Source of the DNA: Aspidiotus rigidus
Taxonomy: Eukaryota; Arthropoda; Insecta; Hemiptera; Diaspididae
Length of the DNA stretch: 64,000 nucleotides
Assembly (NCBI GenBank): GCA_035079385.1
Contig: JAVHKY010000003.1
Location: forward strand, 6,737,501 to 6,801,500
Direction of reading: 5' to 3'
Below are positions 1 through 12,214 of this stretch, one piece after another. The position numbers and the translations under genes were made by a program. Positions within the stretch are counted from its first letter, which is position 1. Each line of letters starts with the position of its first letter. Under the pieces are notes generated by a model that was not told the DNA's origin, searched no databases, and worked only from the letters and a program-made list of their open reading frames with translations.

Positions 1-181
1 TTTCCAAGACCTCTCGCGCGCGAGGCGGGTGCAAAACCATTTCACCAATCATAGAATTACATTTTTAAGTGTCCGCACCCATAATCTCATATACGTCCTA
101 GTCCAGCAGTAGGCACAAAAAATATCATCGAGGTAGCGGTTTGGTATATTAAAAATGTCCTCTTTGAGCTTTATTCTTTTC

Positions 182-563
182 GGGGGGCGTCCATAAATTA
201 CGTGAGGCGATTTTTATGATTTTTCGACCCACCCTTGGTGAGATATCGTAAGATTTGCCTTGACCCCCTCCCCCTGTCATCTCGCGTGAGATTTTCCGAA
301 ATGTGTATTTTTGCTTTAAATACGTTTATTTGTGCTTCATCGCGTTTACGACGTAATTTTCTTGATCACCTTTTATACCTATTCAAAAAGGACTAGCTTT
401 TAGTAAATTTAAGCCAGTTTCGCAATATTTTAGAATGTGTTTGTGTGAGAAAAAAATTACGTGAGATTTGTCGGCACCCCTTCCCTCAAGTGAGTTTTGG
501 TGAGACTTGGCTGGACCCCCCCCCCCCCACAAAAAAAACCTCACGTAATTTATGGACGCCCCT
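182..563. mobile_element. Miniature inverted-repeat element (MITE)
   Basis: The ends are inverted copies: GGGGGCGTCCATAAATTACG on the left, and its complement (CGTAATTTATGGACGCCCC) on the right at about 544-562. The interior has C- and G-rich runs and repeats of the phrase 'GTGAGAT', and no open frame. It lies upstream of the surviving exons of a short-chain dehydrogenase, so probably in an intron of that gene. I cannot fix the target-site duplication or superfamily by eye. Confidence 0.8.
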
Positions 564-831
564 CTTGTAGCATCCCGCTGTATTAAAAACGTCAGCCACT
601 ATTATGACATGTTGCCATCTTTCTGCCACATACCATGAGACCACATATTAAGATTTTGACAGAGGTTGCATTTTACTATCAGAAGATGCTTTGACACTTT
701 TTTGACTCCTTCTATTTAAAAGCTATTTAAAAGCATAGGACACGGGTTGCGGACAAATTGCCGTGAGATTTTTATGATGCACTTTTCACGGCGGGACGTA
801 CCTTTATCTGACTATATTTTTTTTAATGCAG

Positions 832-1271
832 GCACTTGTACCTGTATTACGGAAAGGTCAAAATAAGAACGGTGGAAGTGGTGTCGTCATCAATGTGAGT
901 TCAATATTAGGGTCTATCCAAGAAAACACTACTGGTGGTTTTTATCCGTATCGAACTAGTAAAGTGAGTCATTTGGATGACGAAGACATCGAGTGAGTAA
1001 CTCAGAACGATTTTGATTCAACTGTCCATATTCAACTTTCTTTCAGGCAGCTTTGAATGCGGCTACCCGTTCAATGAGCATAGATCTGAAAAATGATGGA
1101 ATTACAACAGTGAGCTTACATCCGGGCTGGATAAAAACGGATATGGGCGGGCCAAATGCTCCTTTACATGTGGAAAAGGCTGTTATTGATATAGCTAAGT
1201 TCATATGCAATGTTTCATCTGATCATAATGGTTTATTTTATGATTTTGAGGGACAGTTATTGCCTTGGTGA
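832..1271 (+). CDS. Short-chain dehydrogenase/reductase, C-factor/sniffer-like (last two exons)
   Basis: Two exons are visible: 832-963 (after a TTTAATGCAG acceptor, ending AGT AAA before GTGAGT) and 1047-1271 (after TTTCAG, stop at 1269-1271). Together they give 118 residues of the C-terminal half of a classical SDR. The strand leading to the catalytic serine (VVINVSS), the catalytic YxxxK (YRTSK) and the post-catalytic HPGWIKTDMGGPNA segment are all present. The last exon ends FEGQLLPW, as in the C-factor/sniffer group of NADPH-dependent carbonyl reductases. The N-terminal Rossmann half (TGxxxGIG) is not in the window, so the gene must begin to the left. The substrate cannot be read from the sequence. 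Other classical SDR subfamilies remain possible. Confidence 0.85.
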
Positions 1272-2838
1272 GAAAAAAAGACGAAAAAATAAAGTTTTTT
1301 TTTCTTTTCCTTTTTTAAAATCGACGATGCGCTTAATGAGACTGATTAAGAACAAGAATGTTTACCCAAATTCTAATGAATACTTCATGCTAAGTACTGA
1401 AAATGTGTAAGCAATTTTGAAATCTTGAATAGCGTAGTTTTGATTTTTTCTGGGGGAGGGAATGTCAATGTGATACGCTCAAACAAGACGTATATATTAT
1501 ACATACAATATAATTTAACTCTCTTGCTCGGATTTCAAACACCAATGATTTTCATTATATTCATTTTGTCAAGTCTATTGCCTCATTTCTAAGATTGTGA
1601 GGTAATTCTAATAATCTGGAATATCAAATACGGCAACTTGGAAAATGATTTCATATTTTTGTAAAATTTTACAACTCTCGAACTTGAGCATTACCATCAA
1701 TATTTTTGAGAACCCAGTTTAATAGCACCTGATTCGGTTCTGTCGGTGGAGCGATTCCTCTAGAAATGGACTCATGATTTTAAAATTAAATTACTCTTCA
1801 GAAAGAAAAAAAAAAAAAACAACGAACTGATTTTTAGTCAAGTAATGAAAGAAGTTACTTATTGTCAACATGTTGAATGTGAGATGAGAATCGTTACACT
1901 TAGAAAACCCAATGCAAACAGTAGACATCCCGGTCCAAATGTAATAAATGAACAAACATTTTTTACGACATTCAGGAGGAGAATGTACCTCAAACACGAT
2001 ATTGGAGGATTGTCAGCTTCGAATTAGTGATCAACATAAAATCCATTCAAAAACAACCCAAACGAGTGAACAGTCAGCAAGTTGAAAGTTCGATATACCA
2101 ATTGTCAACGTCAATTTTTGGTAACAATGAAATCTCATGGTCTTTGAAGTTTCACGCATTCCGAAGTCACTAAAAATTGTGAATATTTCATTTTTTATGA
2201 AGAATTTTAGGTAAAAATTGTACTTAGGGGCTAAGTACATCAACCACAACAGACTAAGTATATTACTCATTGATCCTCGAGAGAATGAATTATCAAAAAA
2301 GTAAAGTTACACAACGAACTCTACTCAAACAAAAAAAAAAATTTAATACGGACATGCAGCAACATGCATCCATAAAGTATACTTTTGCTACTCACTACAA
2401 CACTGACTTATTATCGCAAGGTAACGAAATGCTTACAAATTCGATGATTCAAAAATAGTAATTGAGAGTATTATCCGTCTGATAATGTGGTGCATCGTGG
2501 GGGGAAGAAATAATATTCCCGCTTTCCGACGTTATCAGGTCGAACAACCTTTTCTCAGAGCCTTAATTATTATAGTAACAATAAGATGGATATTATTAGT
2601 ATGATTATACAATAATATAATATGAAATAGTTTTAATTGTTTCACAGAAAATAATTAAATAATCAAAATGATAAAGGAAGCTAATATAAAAAATGTACGC
2701 CTGAAAATAAAAGCTTGTTTTAAATATTCCACAGCCAAAAAATATGGATTTATAAAATATTGTGATAGTATTTTATAAAAACATATATCGTATAAGAATA
2801 AAATTTGGTTTTATCGCTAGCATCAGATGACCAGTACG
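1272..2838. other. Intergenic region, no gene seen
   Basis: AT-rich sequence between the dehydrogenase 3' end and the tail of NRBP. It holds A- and T-runs and no frame with recognisable protein similarity. It should contain the 3' UTRs of both convergent genes. Confidence 0.6.
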
Positions 2839-5231
2839 TTAGCTAACAGATGTAACCGCGGGTTCTGAAACAGGAATTGAAGAAGGAGCTAGTGATGACG
2901 GTGTTGACGCGCAAGATGAGGCTGCTGTCGATGAAACTGGCATTTGTTCCGGTTCCATTTCCACCAATTCCTCAACAGATGCATAGATACCTTTCAACGT
3001 TTCTTCAATTAGTAAAAACACTCGGTCACGGTCATTCTGAAAAATTACCGTCGATTAATATCATTAAATGGGTTCTACGTGCAACGGAAGTATCTTCTCA
3101 TTTCTTACCTCATTTATAAAACCGTAATGAATTAGTTCTTGAACAAGAATTTCCGGGGTATCATTCTCCGTTATTGAACATGTGAGCTGTCGATTCATTT
3201 TATCTTCCATTCGGAGCAAAATAGTTACCTATGAAACGTATCATGATGATAATGTAAATCCCAGTATATACTTTTAAATCCTAAATATTTTATTTAAAAT
3301 TATTTCTTAATACCTACCGTTAATTCAGTCTCGCCATTGTTCTCCTTTGGCTTAATATTACACATCATGTTGATCACCCTTCGCGTTTCCTTATCGACAG
3401 ACTGGGTCGAGAAAGAAGCAACAGCATCAGTATTTGCACCCTCTAAATTTTTTTGCTCTGGGGATTGAGCACGTAAATCCTGATTCGTTATTGACGAAAC
3501 AGGGATTGGATTTCGTCCAGTAGTATCATATGAGGTTAGCGGATATACTCCATTTCTTTAAGAAGAAAAAAAAAAAATTACATTACATTCAAGTGATAAT
3601 TAGAAGGCGAAAGGATAGACTGAAAAAATGAATCGTCACGTACCTTACATCTTCAACGAACTTTTCCAATTTTTCCGACAAAGCAATTTCACCGAACGTA
3701 ATAGTTGCAGGTTCACTAACAACAGTGTCGTGTTTCATCACAGCAAAAATATTTTCAGCCTTAGAATAGTAATCTTGCATTTTTTCAGTAATGATTTCGG
3801 ATATGTTGGCTATCGATTATAGTAAGGAATAAATCAACAACCACACATTCAAATGATAAATATTTCACGTAAAAAATACTATACCAGCGGACGGTAACTG
3901 CTGCGTTACAACATGAGCGGATAATAACTTCAGAGAATGTACTTCGAAGAGAAGAGGATGGAAAAGTAATTGTCTGGCTGTAGGCCTCGAGGACGGATTC
4001 ACAGATAGACATTTTTTGATAAAATCTTTCAAACTTTCATCTTCTAACGAATCTATAGTTCGGTTTATATTATCATCCGTCACAACTCCTATTCCGGAGC
4101 CAGCGGATTCATCATGAATTTCTAACGCGGCTATCTCCAAGGCACACATTCCAAACGAATAAATATCGATTGGAGGGGCAATCCCACCACCACTTCCAAC
4201 TGCCGACAAATAAAGGGAACGAATTAGTACTTAATTTAAAGAACGTGCGACTAAAATCATGGGATATTACCTCCATATTCTGGCGCTATGAAATGCACAT
4301 TTTTTATTTTATCGCGACAAGTTTTGACGTGGTGATGTATTGTATCAGGTGCAACTGAAATTAGATAAAGAAAATTAATATTCGTTGACGTTGGACGTAC
4401 CAACCGTACAGAGAAGTGTGAATTACCAGATCCGATTTTTACCAGTCCGTTATGTTGAATAAAGACAGTATCGCAAGTAAGATAACCATGAACAATAGGA
4501 GGAACGCAAGAATGCAAATAACTGTGAAGGAATATGTGAACACCAGTTAAATAATTTGAAATAATTTGGGTAAATTTAACCAAGGTTGAATTTTACCTAA
4601 GAGCTGATAGTATTTGTCGGCACCATCTCCTCCAGGAATGAAGAGGTAACTTCTTCACATTACGTTTAGTGCGTTTCAAAAATTGTGTGAGACAGCCTGA
4701 CGACATATACTCCGTGATGAAAATGACCTGCACCAGATACCCCGTTGTAATAGAAAGAAAAACCATCATTCAGTAATAATAACTCAATGAAATGCTCTTA
4801 CTCTGGGCTGGTCGTTATGTGTATCCGTCCAGTAACGATGGAACTTTACGATATTTGGATGAGTGAGCTTAGTAAGATTCTCAAAAACTATACGTATTTT
4901 ATCCTCTTGAGCTTTGAAGTTTTTCCTCTCCGAAAACTGTACTTCATTCCATACTACCTCCACACCTTCTTCTGTATCCATAGCAAGGAAGGCATAGTCG
5001 ATGCCCGGCACATCTCTCTGATCCACCTATACCAAAACAAGAAGTTAACAAAATCTTTCTTCAGAATAAGAGAGGTTAACACCAAAATACCAAACTTACT
5101 TCTTCTCGTCGTTTCAGCCATCTGCCACAAGGACTTTCTTCAATAACTTCACTTTCATCTTCCGAGTCATCGACAATATCCTTTGAACTGTTCAGGTTGC
5201 TGTCACTGTTCTTACAATCGTCGATATTCAT
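2839..5231 (-). CDS. NRBP1: Nuclear receptor-binding protein (NRBP1/Madm), pseudokinase
   Basis: Ten exons read on the minus strand: 5231-5100, 5026-4802, 4727-4597, 4521-4427, 4354-4271, 4199-3885, 3809-3644, 3555-3318, 3228-3109, 3036-2839. They sum to 1704 nt in one frame, 567 aa, close to the vertebrate length. An acidic N-terminus (about 21-44) with EESPCGRW leads into the kinase-like fold. The nucleotide-binding lysine position is Asn (VVWNEV, about residue 71), the HRD loop is HGYLTCD and the DFG position reads IGS, so it is a pseudokinase as known for the family. Family role: scaffold/adaptor in cell signalling, ER-Golgi traffic and growth control (Madm in Drosophila). The last exon is Ser/Ala/Pro-rich and poorly conserved. 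The gene is head to head with CLEC16A. NRBP2 is not expected in insects. Confidence 0.95.
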
Positions 5232-6435
5232 GAAAATGACATAAATGGTAACCAAATAATGGAAATTCTCGACTTACCAAATGACAGGGTCTAATATCGG
5301 TCCTAAGATTTTTACGGGATTAAACGCAGTAGACAGAAGGAAAACCCAACGAAAGCATATCGATTACGTGTGAACTTATTGTAGAATTATTAAGGGCTGA
5401 ATTTGATTGATTTATGGCGTAATCATTATCATATAGAAGATATTTACTCGTGATGATCACCAACAACGTATATTCAGTTCTGAAAAAAACAACTGAAATC
5501 ACAGTAGACACTTACTGAGATCATCACAAGTTGTAAAAATATTATTTTGTTGAATGGGCGCAGAAGACGATATTTTGATATGATTCAAAGACGAACTCGT
5601 AGGGTGTACTTGTGCCGTACAAAATGAAATGGATGTATCTGCACATCAACGATCAGCAAAAAAGGGTATTTTTTTCAGAATTGCAGTATCCTTTTCCCGC
5701 AGATCTTGGATATGCAGATACATCCATTTCATTTTTGTGTGACAGACTTGCGTGCTGGGTAGGACCCATGACCTGTGGAGGTTGGAGGTTGCGCCTAGTG
5801 GCGCTATAGTACACTAGGAAAAGACAGTCGGACGGGTCAGCGCTAATATCGGTTTCTATTGAACCTCAAGTTTTCGTGCAAAATTCTGTGTTACTAAAAC
5901 TGAACTTACTTCCGTCTGAACTTTGAAAGTTCAGAATTCAGTTACTGAAATTCGGGGTACGTAGATTAAGAATGTGATTACTGATTATGTGGTCTTCATT
6001 TAGGTAGACGACGTCATGCTTGTGCCCTGTACGTCAGTCATGAGTCATGACGGCAGGTCGGAGCCTCGCAGCGGCGGCACTGTTTACTGTATAGTGTGTA
6101 GAGTTGCATGGTCGTAGGGTAGCGCTAAGGTCGCAGAATCCTTATTATCACTCCGCACTAAATTATTATCAGCAAACTACAGCGAAGAAAAGCTTGGTCT
6201 TGGTAGTTAGTGGCTTGATGCCCACTTGGAAGTTAGAAGAGCCTTGCCGATTATTAATTACTGAATTACTGTCTCATTATTATTCAGTAATAATTGTTTC
6301 CTACGCTCTTAGCAACTCAGAAAGTATGCGACTGTGACCGAAACGGAGAAGAAAGTTCCAAAAACAAAAAAAAAAATGAACACGAATGTATGGTATCGAG
6401 CAGAATTCAATTTGTTTTCCACTTAATATCCAAAA
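5232..6435. promoter_or_regulatory. Shared divergent promoter region of NRBP and CLEC16A
   Basis: The start codons of NRBP (-, 5231) and CLEC16A (+, 6436) face away from each other across about 1.2 kb. The stretch must hold both promoters and 5' UTRs and possibly non-coding first exons. It is GC-richer around 5750-6130 and contains a MITE at 5612-5743. I see no convincing TATA box. The regulatory role is inferred from layout only. Confidence 0.5.
5612..5743. mobile_element. MITE, family A copy 1
   Basis: The left end reads TGCCGTACAAAATGAAATGG. The right end is its near complement (CCATTTCATTTTTGTGTGAC), and both continue into the GATGTATCTGCA palindrome. The element is about 130 bp and non-coding. 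A second copy lies at about 21319-21460. Both sit in divergent promoters of host genes. Confidence 0.8.
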
Positions 6436-9400
6436 ATGTTCCGCAATCCAGGCTGGTTTGGAAAGAGTATATGGAAACCAAAAAATGCACATTCGTTAGA
6501 GCATTTGAAGTAATTATCGTAGTATCTTGATAATTTTACAATTTTTCATTCCATTTTTTCGTAAGATTTATATTCTTTTTCAGGTACTTGTATACCGTAT
6601 TATCTAAAAATCAAAATATCTCGGAGAGCAATCGAAGTCTCCTTGTTGAAACGCTGAGATGCATCGCTGAAATTCTCATTTGGGGAGATCAGAATGACAG
6701 CAGCGTATTCGAGTAAGTTTCAACTGCATAGTAAAATGATCTGTTTTTTTTTTCTCTTTTTCCTCCCCCACAATTTATATCATTGCAATCGAAATCTCGA
6801 TATGAAATCTACGTGTCAACGATGAATGAGTCTGAATTTTTAAATTCGTAGGTACTTCAGAGCACATAAAACGATAATAGTTATAAAGTTTTATACCAAG
6901 TACATTTATTGAAAATAGCCAAGGACGACCGTAATTTCTGATGTTATGAAGAATAAACTGATGCCTTCCCATCTTATTACCCTATTACGATGTTATTTTT
7001 CTCCCTGCTAAACACTTTATTTTCTTTAATTGCCTGTAATCTTTCTTGAAAGCTGAATTTGAATTACGGAATTCAAAGAGGGTTATCTTCAAAACTTGAT
7101 GATAGATAGCGAGAAAAACGAAAAAAAGAGATCTCGATCGTTTGTTTTAAATGATGTTGTCTTCATTGCGCAAGTGAATGATGAGGTTTTTTATCGTATT
7201 TTTGATTGACACAATTTTGAAGGAACGTGGTCGCAATAATTTTTAGGATTCATAAAACTTGTGAATCAATTAGCTTCTATTGCTTGTTTCTATAATAGGG
7301 CTTGTTAATTTAAATATTTCTTCTTAATCATTTTAGTTTCTTCTTGGAGAAGAATATGCTATCATTTTTCTTGAAAATATTGAAACAAAAATGCGGTAGT
7401 TACGTTTGCGTTCAATTATTACAAACTCTGAACATCCTTTTCGAGAATATTAGAAACGAAACATCGCTCTGTGAGTATGAAATATGTCGGCTTGTACAAT
7501 ATGTACCTATGTGTAGGACTACTTTTCTCTTATTCTAATCCTATTAAAATCGTGATTTTTTATGGGTAGATTATTTACTGAGTAATAATCATGTCAATTC
7601 CATAATCGTTCATAAGTTCGATTTTTCCGACGAAGAAGTTATGGCCTACTACATTTCTTTTCTGAAGACTTTATCATTGAAATTGAATTGTCACACAGTT
7701 CATTTTTTCTACAATGAAGTAAGGAATTCGTTTGTTTAATTTGGAAAATATATTTTCCGGCCAAGTAGATTTATTTTTGTATTTCTTGTTCTCAGCATAC
7801 GAATGATTTTCCTTTGTACACTGAAGCTATAAAGTTTTTCAATCATTCAGAAACTATGGTACGAATTGCGGTGAGGACGTTAACTCTAAATGTGTTCAAA
7901 GTCGATGATAAGTCTATGCTTCGATTTATTCGCGATCGAACGGCTGCTCCGTACTTTTCAAATCTCGTCTGGTTTATAGGAAACCACATTCTAGAATTGA
8001 ATACTTGTATTCATAATGATATAACGTGAGTGAACGATAGAAATTTTTATTTCGATCGATTCGGTGACAATTCTCATCGAGTTATTTCTTCTTTCGTAGG
8101 CAACTTTCAGAGCAAAATCGACTTTCCGATTTGGTGGCTGAACATTTGGACCATCTACATTACTTAAATGATATTCTATGCTTGAAAATTGATGATCTGA
8201 ATATTGTTCTCATCGAACATTTGCTCAATAAACTGCTTATACCTCTTTACATCGTATCCTTGCTACCTGCTAATAAGATTTCTGCCCTTCAAGTAAGTTT
8301 TGATTTAAATAATAATATTTTTTTGTTTTAAATTAATCATCTTTCCTCATTAATCTCTTTTTAATGTTTTAGAAAGAAAAACAAGCTTATATATGCACTC
8401 CACTGTCGTTGTTTTTACTTTCACAAGTTTTCCTCATTATTAAAGAACAACAGCTGATCAACGTGCTGGCTAACATAATTTTCAGAGGTTCGCCCGAAAT
8501 TATTTTGAAACCTGATGGCACCGTAGACATTGGCAAAATACTATTTGTACGTATTTAGTAGTCCTATTGTTTCAACAGTAGTTTTTGGTTTTATTTATTT
8601 TGTATCATTCTATCATCGTAGTTGTGCAGTAAGAATTGGAATTCAACTGCAACTTTTACAGAGTCTCAGGATTGTGAAGATTCCTGCGAAAGTGGTAAAT
8701 GTCTTTTTAATTTGTTGACTAGCTTCGATTCGTATAATTCTGATCACTTAATTCTTTGTACAGAGGTGGAAAGCGAAACAATTCGAACTACAGCGCGCTC
8801 AACCAACGTGACTGATGAGGAGAAAGAACAACAGTTAGCTCTTGGTTAGTTATTCTATTCAGAAACAAGTATAGTTTTACATTATGGAGAGTTTTAATCG
8901 TTTATTACAGAATTGGTCGTTCGAACCGGATCATTTTTGGAAGCCATTTTGAGTAATCTTAAATTTCGGGATAATGATTACAGCATTTTACTATCCTTAT
9001 GTTTACTGCTCGCTATTTCATGTAATACAGGTAGATTGGAGAGAATAATGACCGAAATTTCTATTTGCGTGAAATTATTGCAGGTTTTTATTCTTATAAT
9101 TTCTTTCAGTTATAGAAAAAACATTATTGGACAGTTTTTTTTATCCTATGGAATCAGATATGAAGCGTAAATATAATACTGAACTCATCGAGCACCTAAT
9201 CGAGATTACTTCGGCGAGCTGTCAAACTAGTAAGATTAGCTGACAAAATCATGTTCAATTTTGTATGTAATTGTACGAGTATTTAATATTGAGTATTTTT
9301 TCAGCTTGTCGAATTCGTTTAGTTACCCTAGAACTTACCACAACTTTACTGAAAAAGTTGGTGTTGGTGAATAATAAAAGTATTCTGTTAGACGAGCATT

Positions 9401-11585
9401 TTGCTGCTGTGATAGGCGCTCGTGAAGAGAGTACTTCATTGTTGAGGAATTTTTATAAAGTGAGTGGATGATGAAACCTGACAGCTTTTCTCGTTAACGA
9501 TTTGCAGTTTATTTAATACACGTACTTATTACATTTTTGCGCGTAGAATGAAGACATATTCTTAGATATGTTTGAAAACGAATATTACGATGTGAAAAAG
9601 AAACCGCTAAATATCGAATGGTTGATGATGGATTCGAATTTATTACTTCAACCAACAAATACGCCTATGACTGGTGTAGAATTTAGCAAACGGTTACCTT
9701 GCGGAGAGGTAATTTTAAACCGGTCTGCATAGAGTTCTTAACTTGAAACTTAGTTACTGCTGTATAATATTTCCTGGGAATATTATACAGGTCTAACATT
9801 CTGATGGAGTAAAAAAAGGCTGTTTATAATAATTATCGTAAAAAAATTCAGGGAAATGCTCCAGATATACCATACATTTCTAATTTATCAAGCGATGAGT
9901 GAATCAATGAATCGCTAACGTGGATTTGCATTAAGTTATTTTAGCTGAAGACATTTTTATTCTCCGTTTGTCGACATACGAAGATTTTCCATGTTCTATG
10001 TTGGAAAAAGTCAAGCGAGTTTACAATATTAATTAACTCCCCTTCGAGCATTGAATTGCGTTCGAGCTTTTTATCAAAACAAATGACTGAATGTATGGCT
10101 TGATAGTTTTATGATTTAATAGTGAATGAAAATTTAAAAAAGGTGAATCGACTAGTTGATTCTACTCTTCACAGAGAAGATTTTATTCCAGAAATTTCCG
10201 TACCATTCAAAAAATCATGTATTTTTTAGAATGGAGTATTTATGATCTTTCATTTACAGGTTGAACGAATTCGTCGAGCTATTCGTGTCTTTCTGTTAGT
10301 AAGAGATTTGGTATTAACACTATCTGAGGAAATCGAAATGCAGTTACCATTAACCGATAGAGATACTTGTGTAAATGTCGGAACTTCTTTAGACTTGAGT
10401 ACGGTTTTTGAATTTTTTATTAATAATCTGAAATCGTGTAAATTTTTCACTTTGTATTGTTTCTATACCACTTTTTTTAGATGATAGTGATTTGATTACT
10501 TGCACTGTTGTGACTAAGGACGGTTCCAGAACTCGGCGTTTCTTAGCCATGGATAATAAACAGCTCATCTTAGTTGAACCTCATTCGAGATTACTCGGAT
10601 GGGGTGTGACAAAATTGGCGGGATTTTTACAAGATGTTGAAGTAAGTAATAATTTCGCGATCATCCAGTCTGTGTTCAGTAGGTTATCCATCATTTACTT
10701 TTCCTGTTTTCAATTTTGTAGGTCACTGGAGATAAAGAAGAATCTAAATGTTTACATGTTACCATCCATCATACCAATACTGGTTCTGCGTTCAATGCAA
10801 AATTTTTATTCGATGACCACATTCGTTGTATGGCCGCTAAGCAGAAGTACTAATTTTTGCGAGATTAACGCTCGTTATATAATTTGATGAGTCGGTTTAA
10901 ATTTTATAAAAATTGTATTTTCAAGGCTGGCTAAAGGACGTTCTAAAGCTCGAAAGAAAAAAATGGGCCAGATTGCTCATCTGTTAGATATACCAGGATC
11001 ATCTTCATCATCGAATCCACAACGATATGATATGCTGACTTCCAGACATCAAAACGCGTCTTCCGTTCTTTGTATGTGACCTTTTCTATTTTTGACGAGT
11101 TCGTCAAATTATCGATTGATATAAGCTCGAATGCTTCTAAATGCATATTCTCTTATTGTAGATGGTTCATGTTACAAACAATCCCATTCAGCATCCAACA
11201 CTATGTCGGAAATTGTGTCATCATTCAAATCGCGCTATAGTTTCAGTGAGTAATACGTTGATTGTCAACTGTGTACGAATATCATAAAGTATCTGTATAC
11301 TCATTTGAATTTGTAGGTGATAGAAATGATTCAACCAAAAGTACACCAGGAACATCGTGCGAGTCATCACCTAAATTTGAAAAAAATTTAGGTGCTTCAA
11401 ATCATGAAGAAATACAACTCACACAATTATCTAAGATAAATTATAATTCAGATGTTCCAGAAAATTTGCAACTAGAAGACACAGCATTGACGGGTGAAAG
11501 TACTGGACATGAAAAACTCCGTCGTACGAGCGGAGATGAATGCGCTGATACGACTCCGCCTCAAGGACGAGTAAAAACTGTTTGA
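6436..11585 (+). CDS. CLEC16A: CLEC16A / endosomal maturation defective (ema)
   Basis: Eighteen exons: 6436-6509, 6584-6712, 7337-7470, 7570-7718, 7796-8025, 8100-8292, 8373-8546, 8622-8844, 8911-9030, 9110-9229, 9305-9459, 9547-9708, 10260-10437, 10481-10641, 10722-10846, 10926-11071, 11162-11245, 11317-11585. They sum to 2826 nt, 941 aa, with every junction in phase. The start MFRNPGWFG and the HSLEHLKYLY segment across the first junction match the family N-terminus, followed by the FPL domain with [21 protein letters not shown] and DFSDEE. The later blocks GAREES, LPCGE and LGWGV are conserved. The tail after about residue 830 is Ser/Thr-rich and variable. Known role: a membrane-associated endosomal/Golgi protein in endosome and autophagosome maturation, and mitophagy through the Nrdp1/Parkin axis. 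All family blocks are intact. The exon 9/10 junction (donor GTAGAT at 9031) is the least certain. Confidence 0.95.
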
Positions 11586-11833
11586 GTGCTGACTCATAAA
11601 CCTTTCCATATTATTCTCCTTTTCAGTCGAGCTGCTCTCACGAATTCATCCACAATGGGTTCTTGGAAAGCTCGTTCGTCATTCATCTTTTTGAAGAAAT
11701 TGATATTGTATCATAATTTTTTATACTGTTGCCTGTTGTTGATGAATTATACGACTGTTCATTTTATATTTTATTAAATCTGAAAAATTTATTTCGAATT
11801 CTGGTACGCTACGATGAAGAAAGTTTTCGAATA
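11586..11833 (+). other. Probable 3' UTR of CLEC16A
   Basis: AT-rich sequence from the CLEC16A stop codon to the TA target site of the pogo-like element. ATTAAA at about 11773 could serve as a polyadenylation signal. There is no coding sequence here. Confidence 0.45.
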
Positions 11834-12214
11834 CAGTGGAAACTCTATATAACGAACCCCTATATAACGAATTCCTCTATATTACGAATTTTCCCTCGGT
11901 CCCTCCCCCTTCAATGAATTTTACGTGTTAAAAAATCTCTTTTTAACGAACAATTCACTCTATATAACGAATTTTCTACAGAAATCTTGTCGTTTTTTCC
12001 AAAAAAATGTCGATTTCTGGCCTGAATTCAAACTTTTTTCTGAAAATTCTGATTCCTTGGTAAACATTTGAATATTTTCTCCAGAAAATTTAAATTTTGA
12101 CGAATGTTTCAACATTTCCTTCTAACAATGTCAACTTTCAGGTGAAATTTGAAAATTTTTATCATTCAAAATGTGGAACTTCGCAAAAATAAGAAAAAAA
12201 ATGAATTTCTTTTT

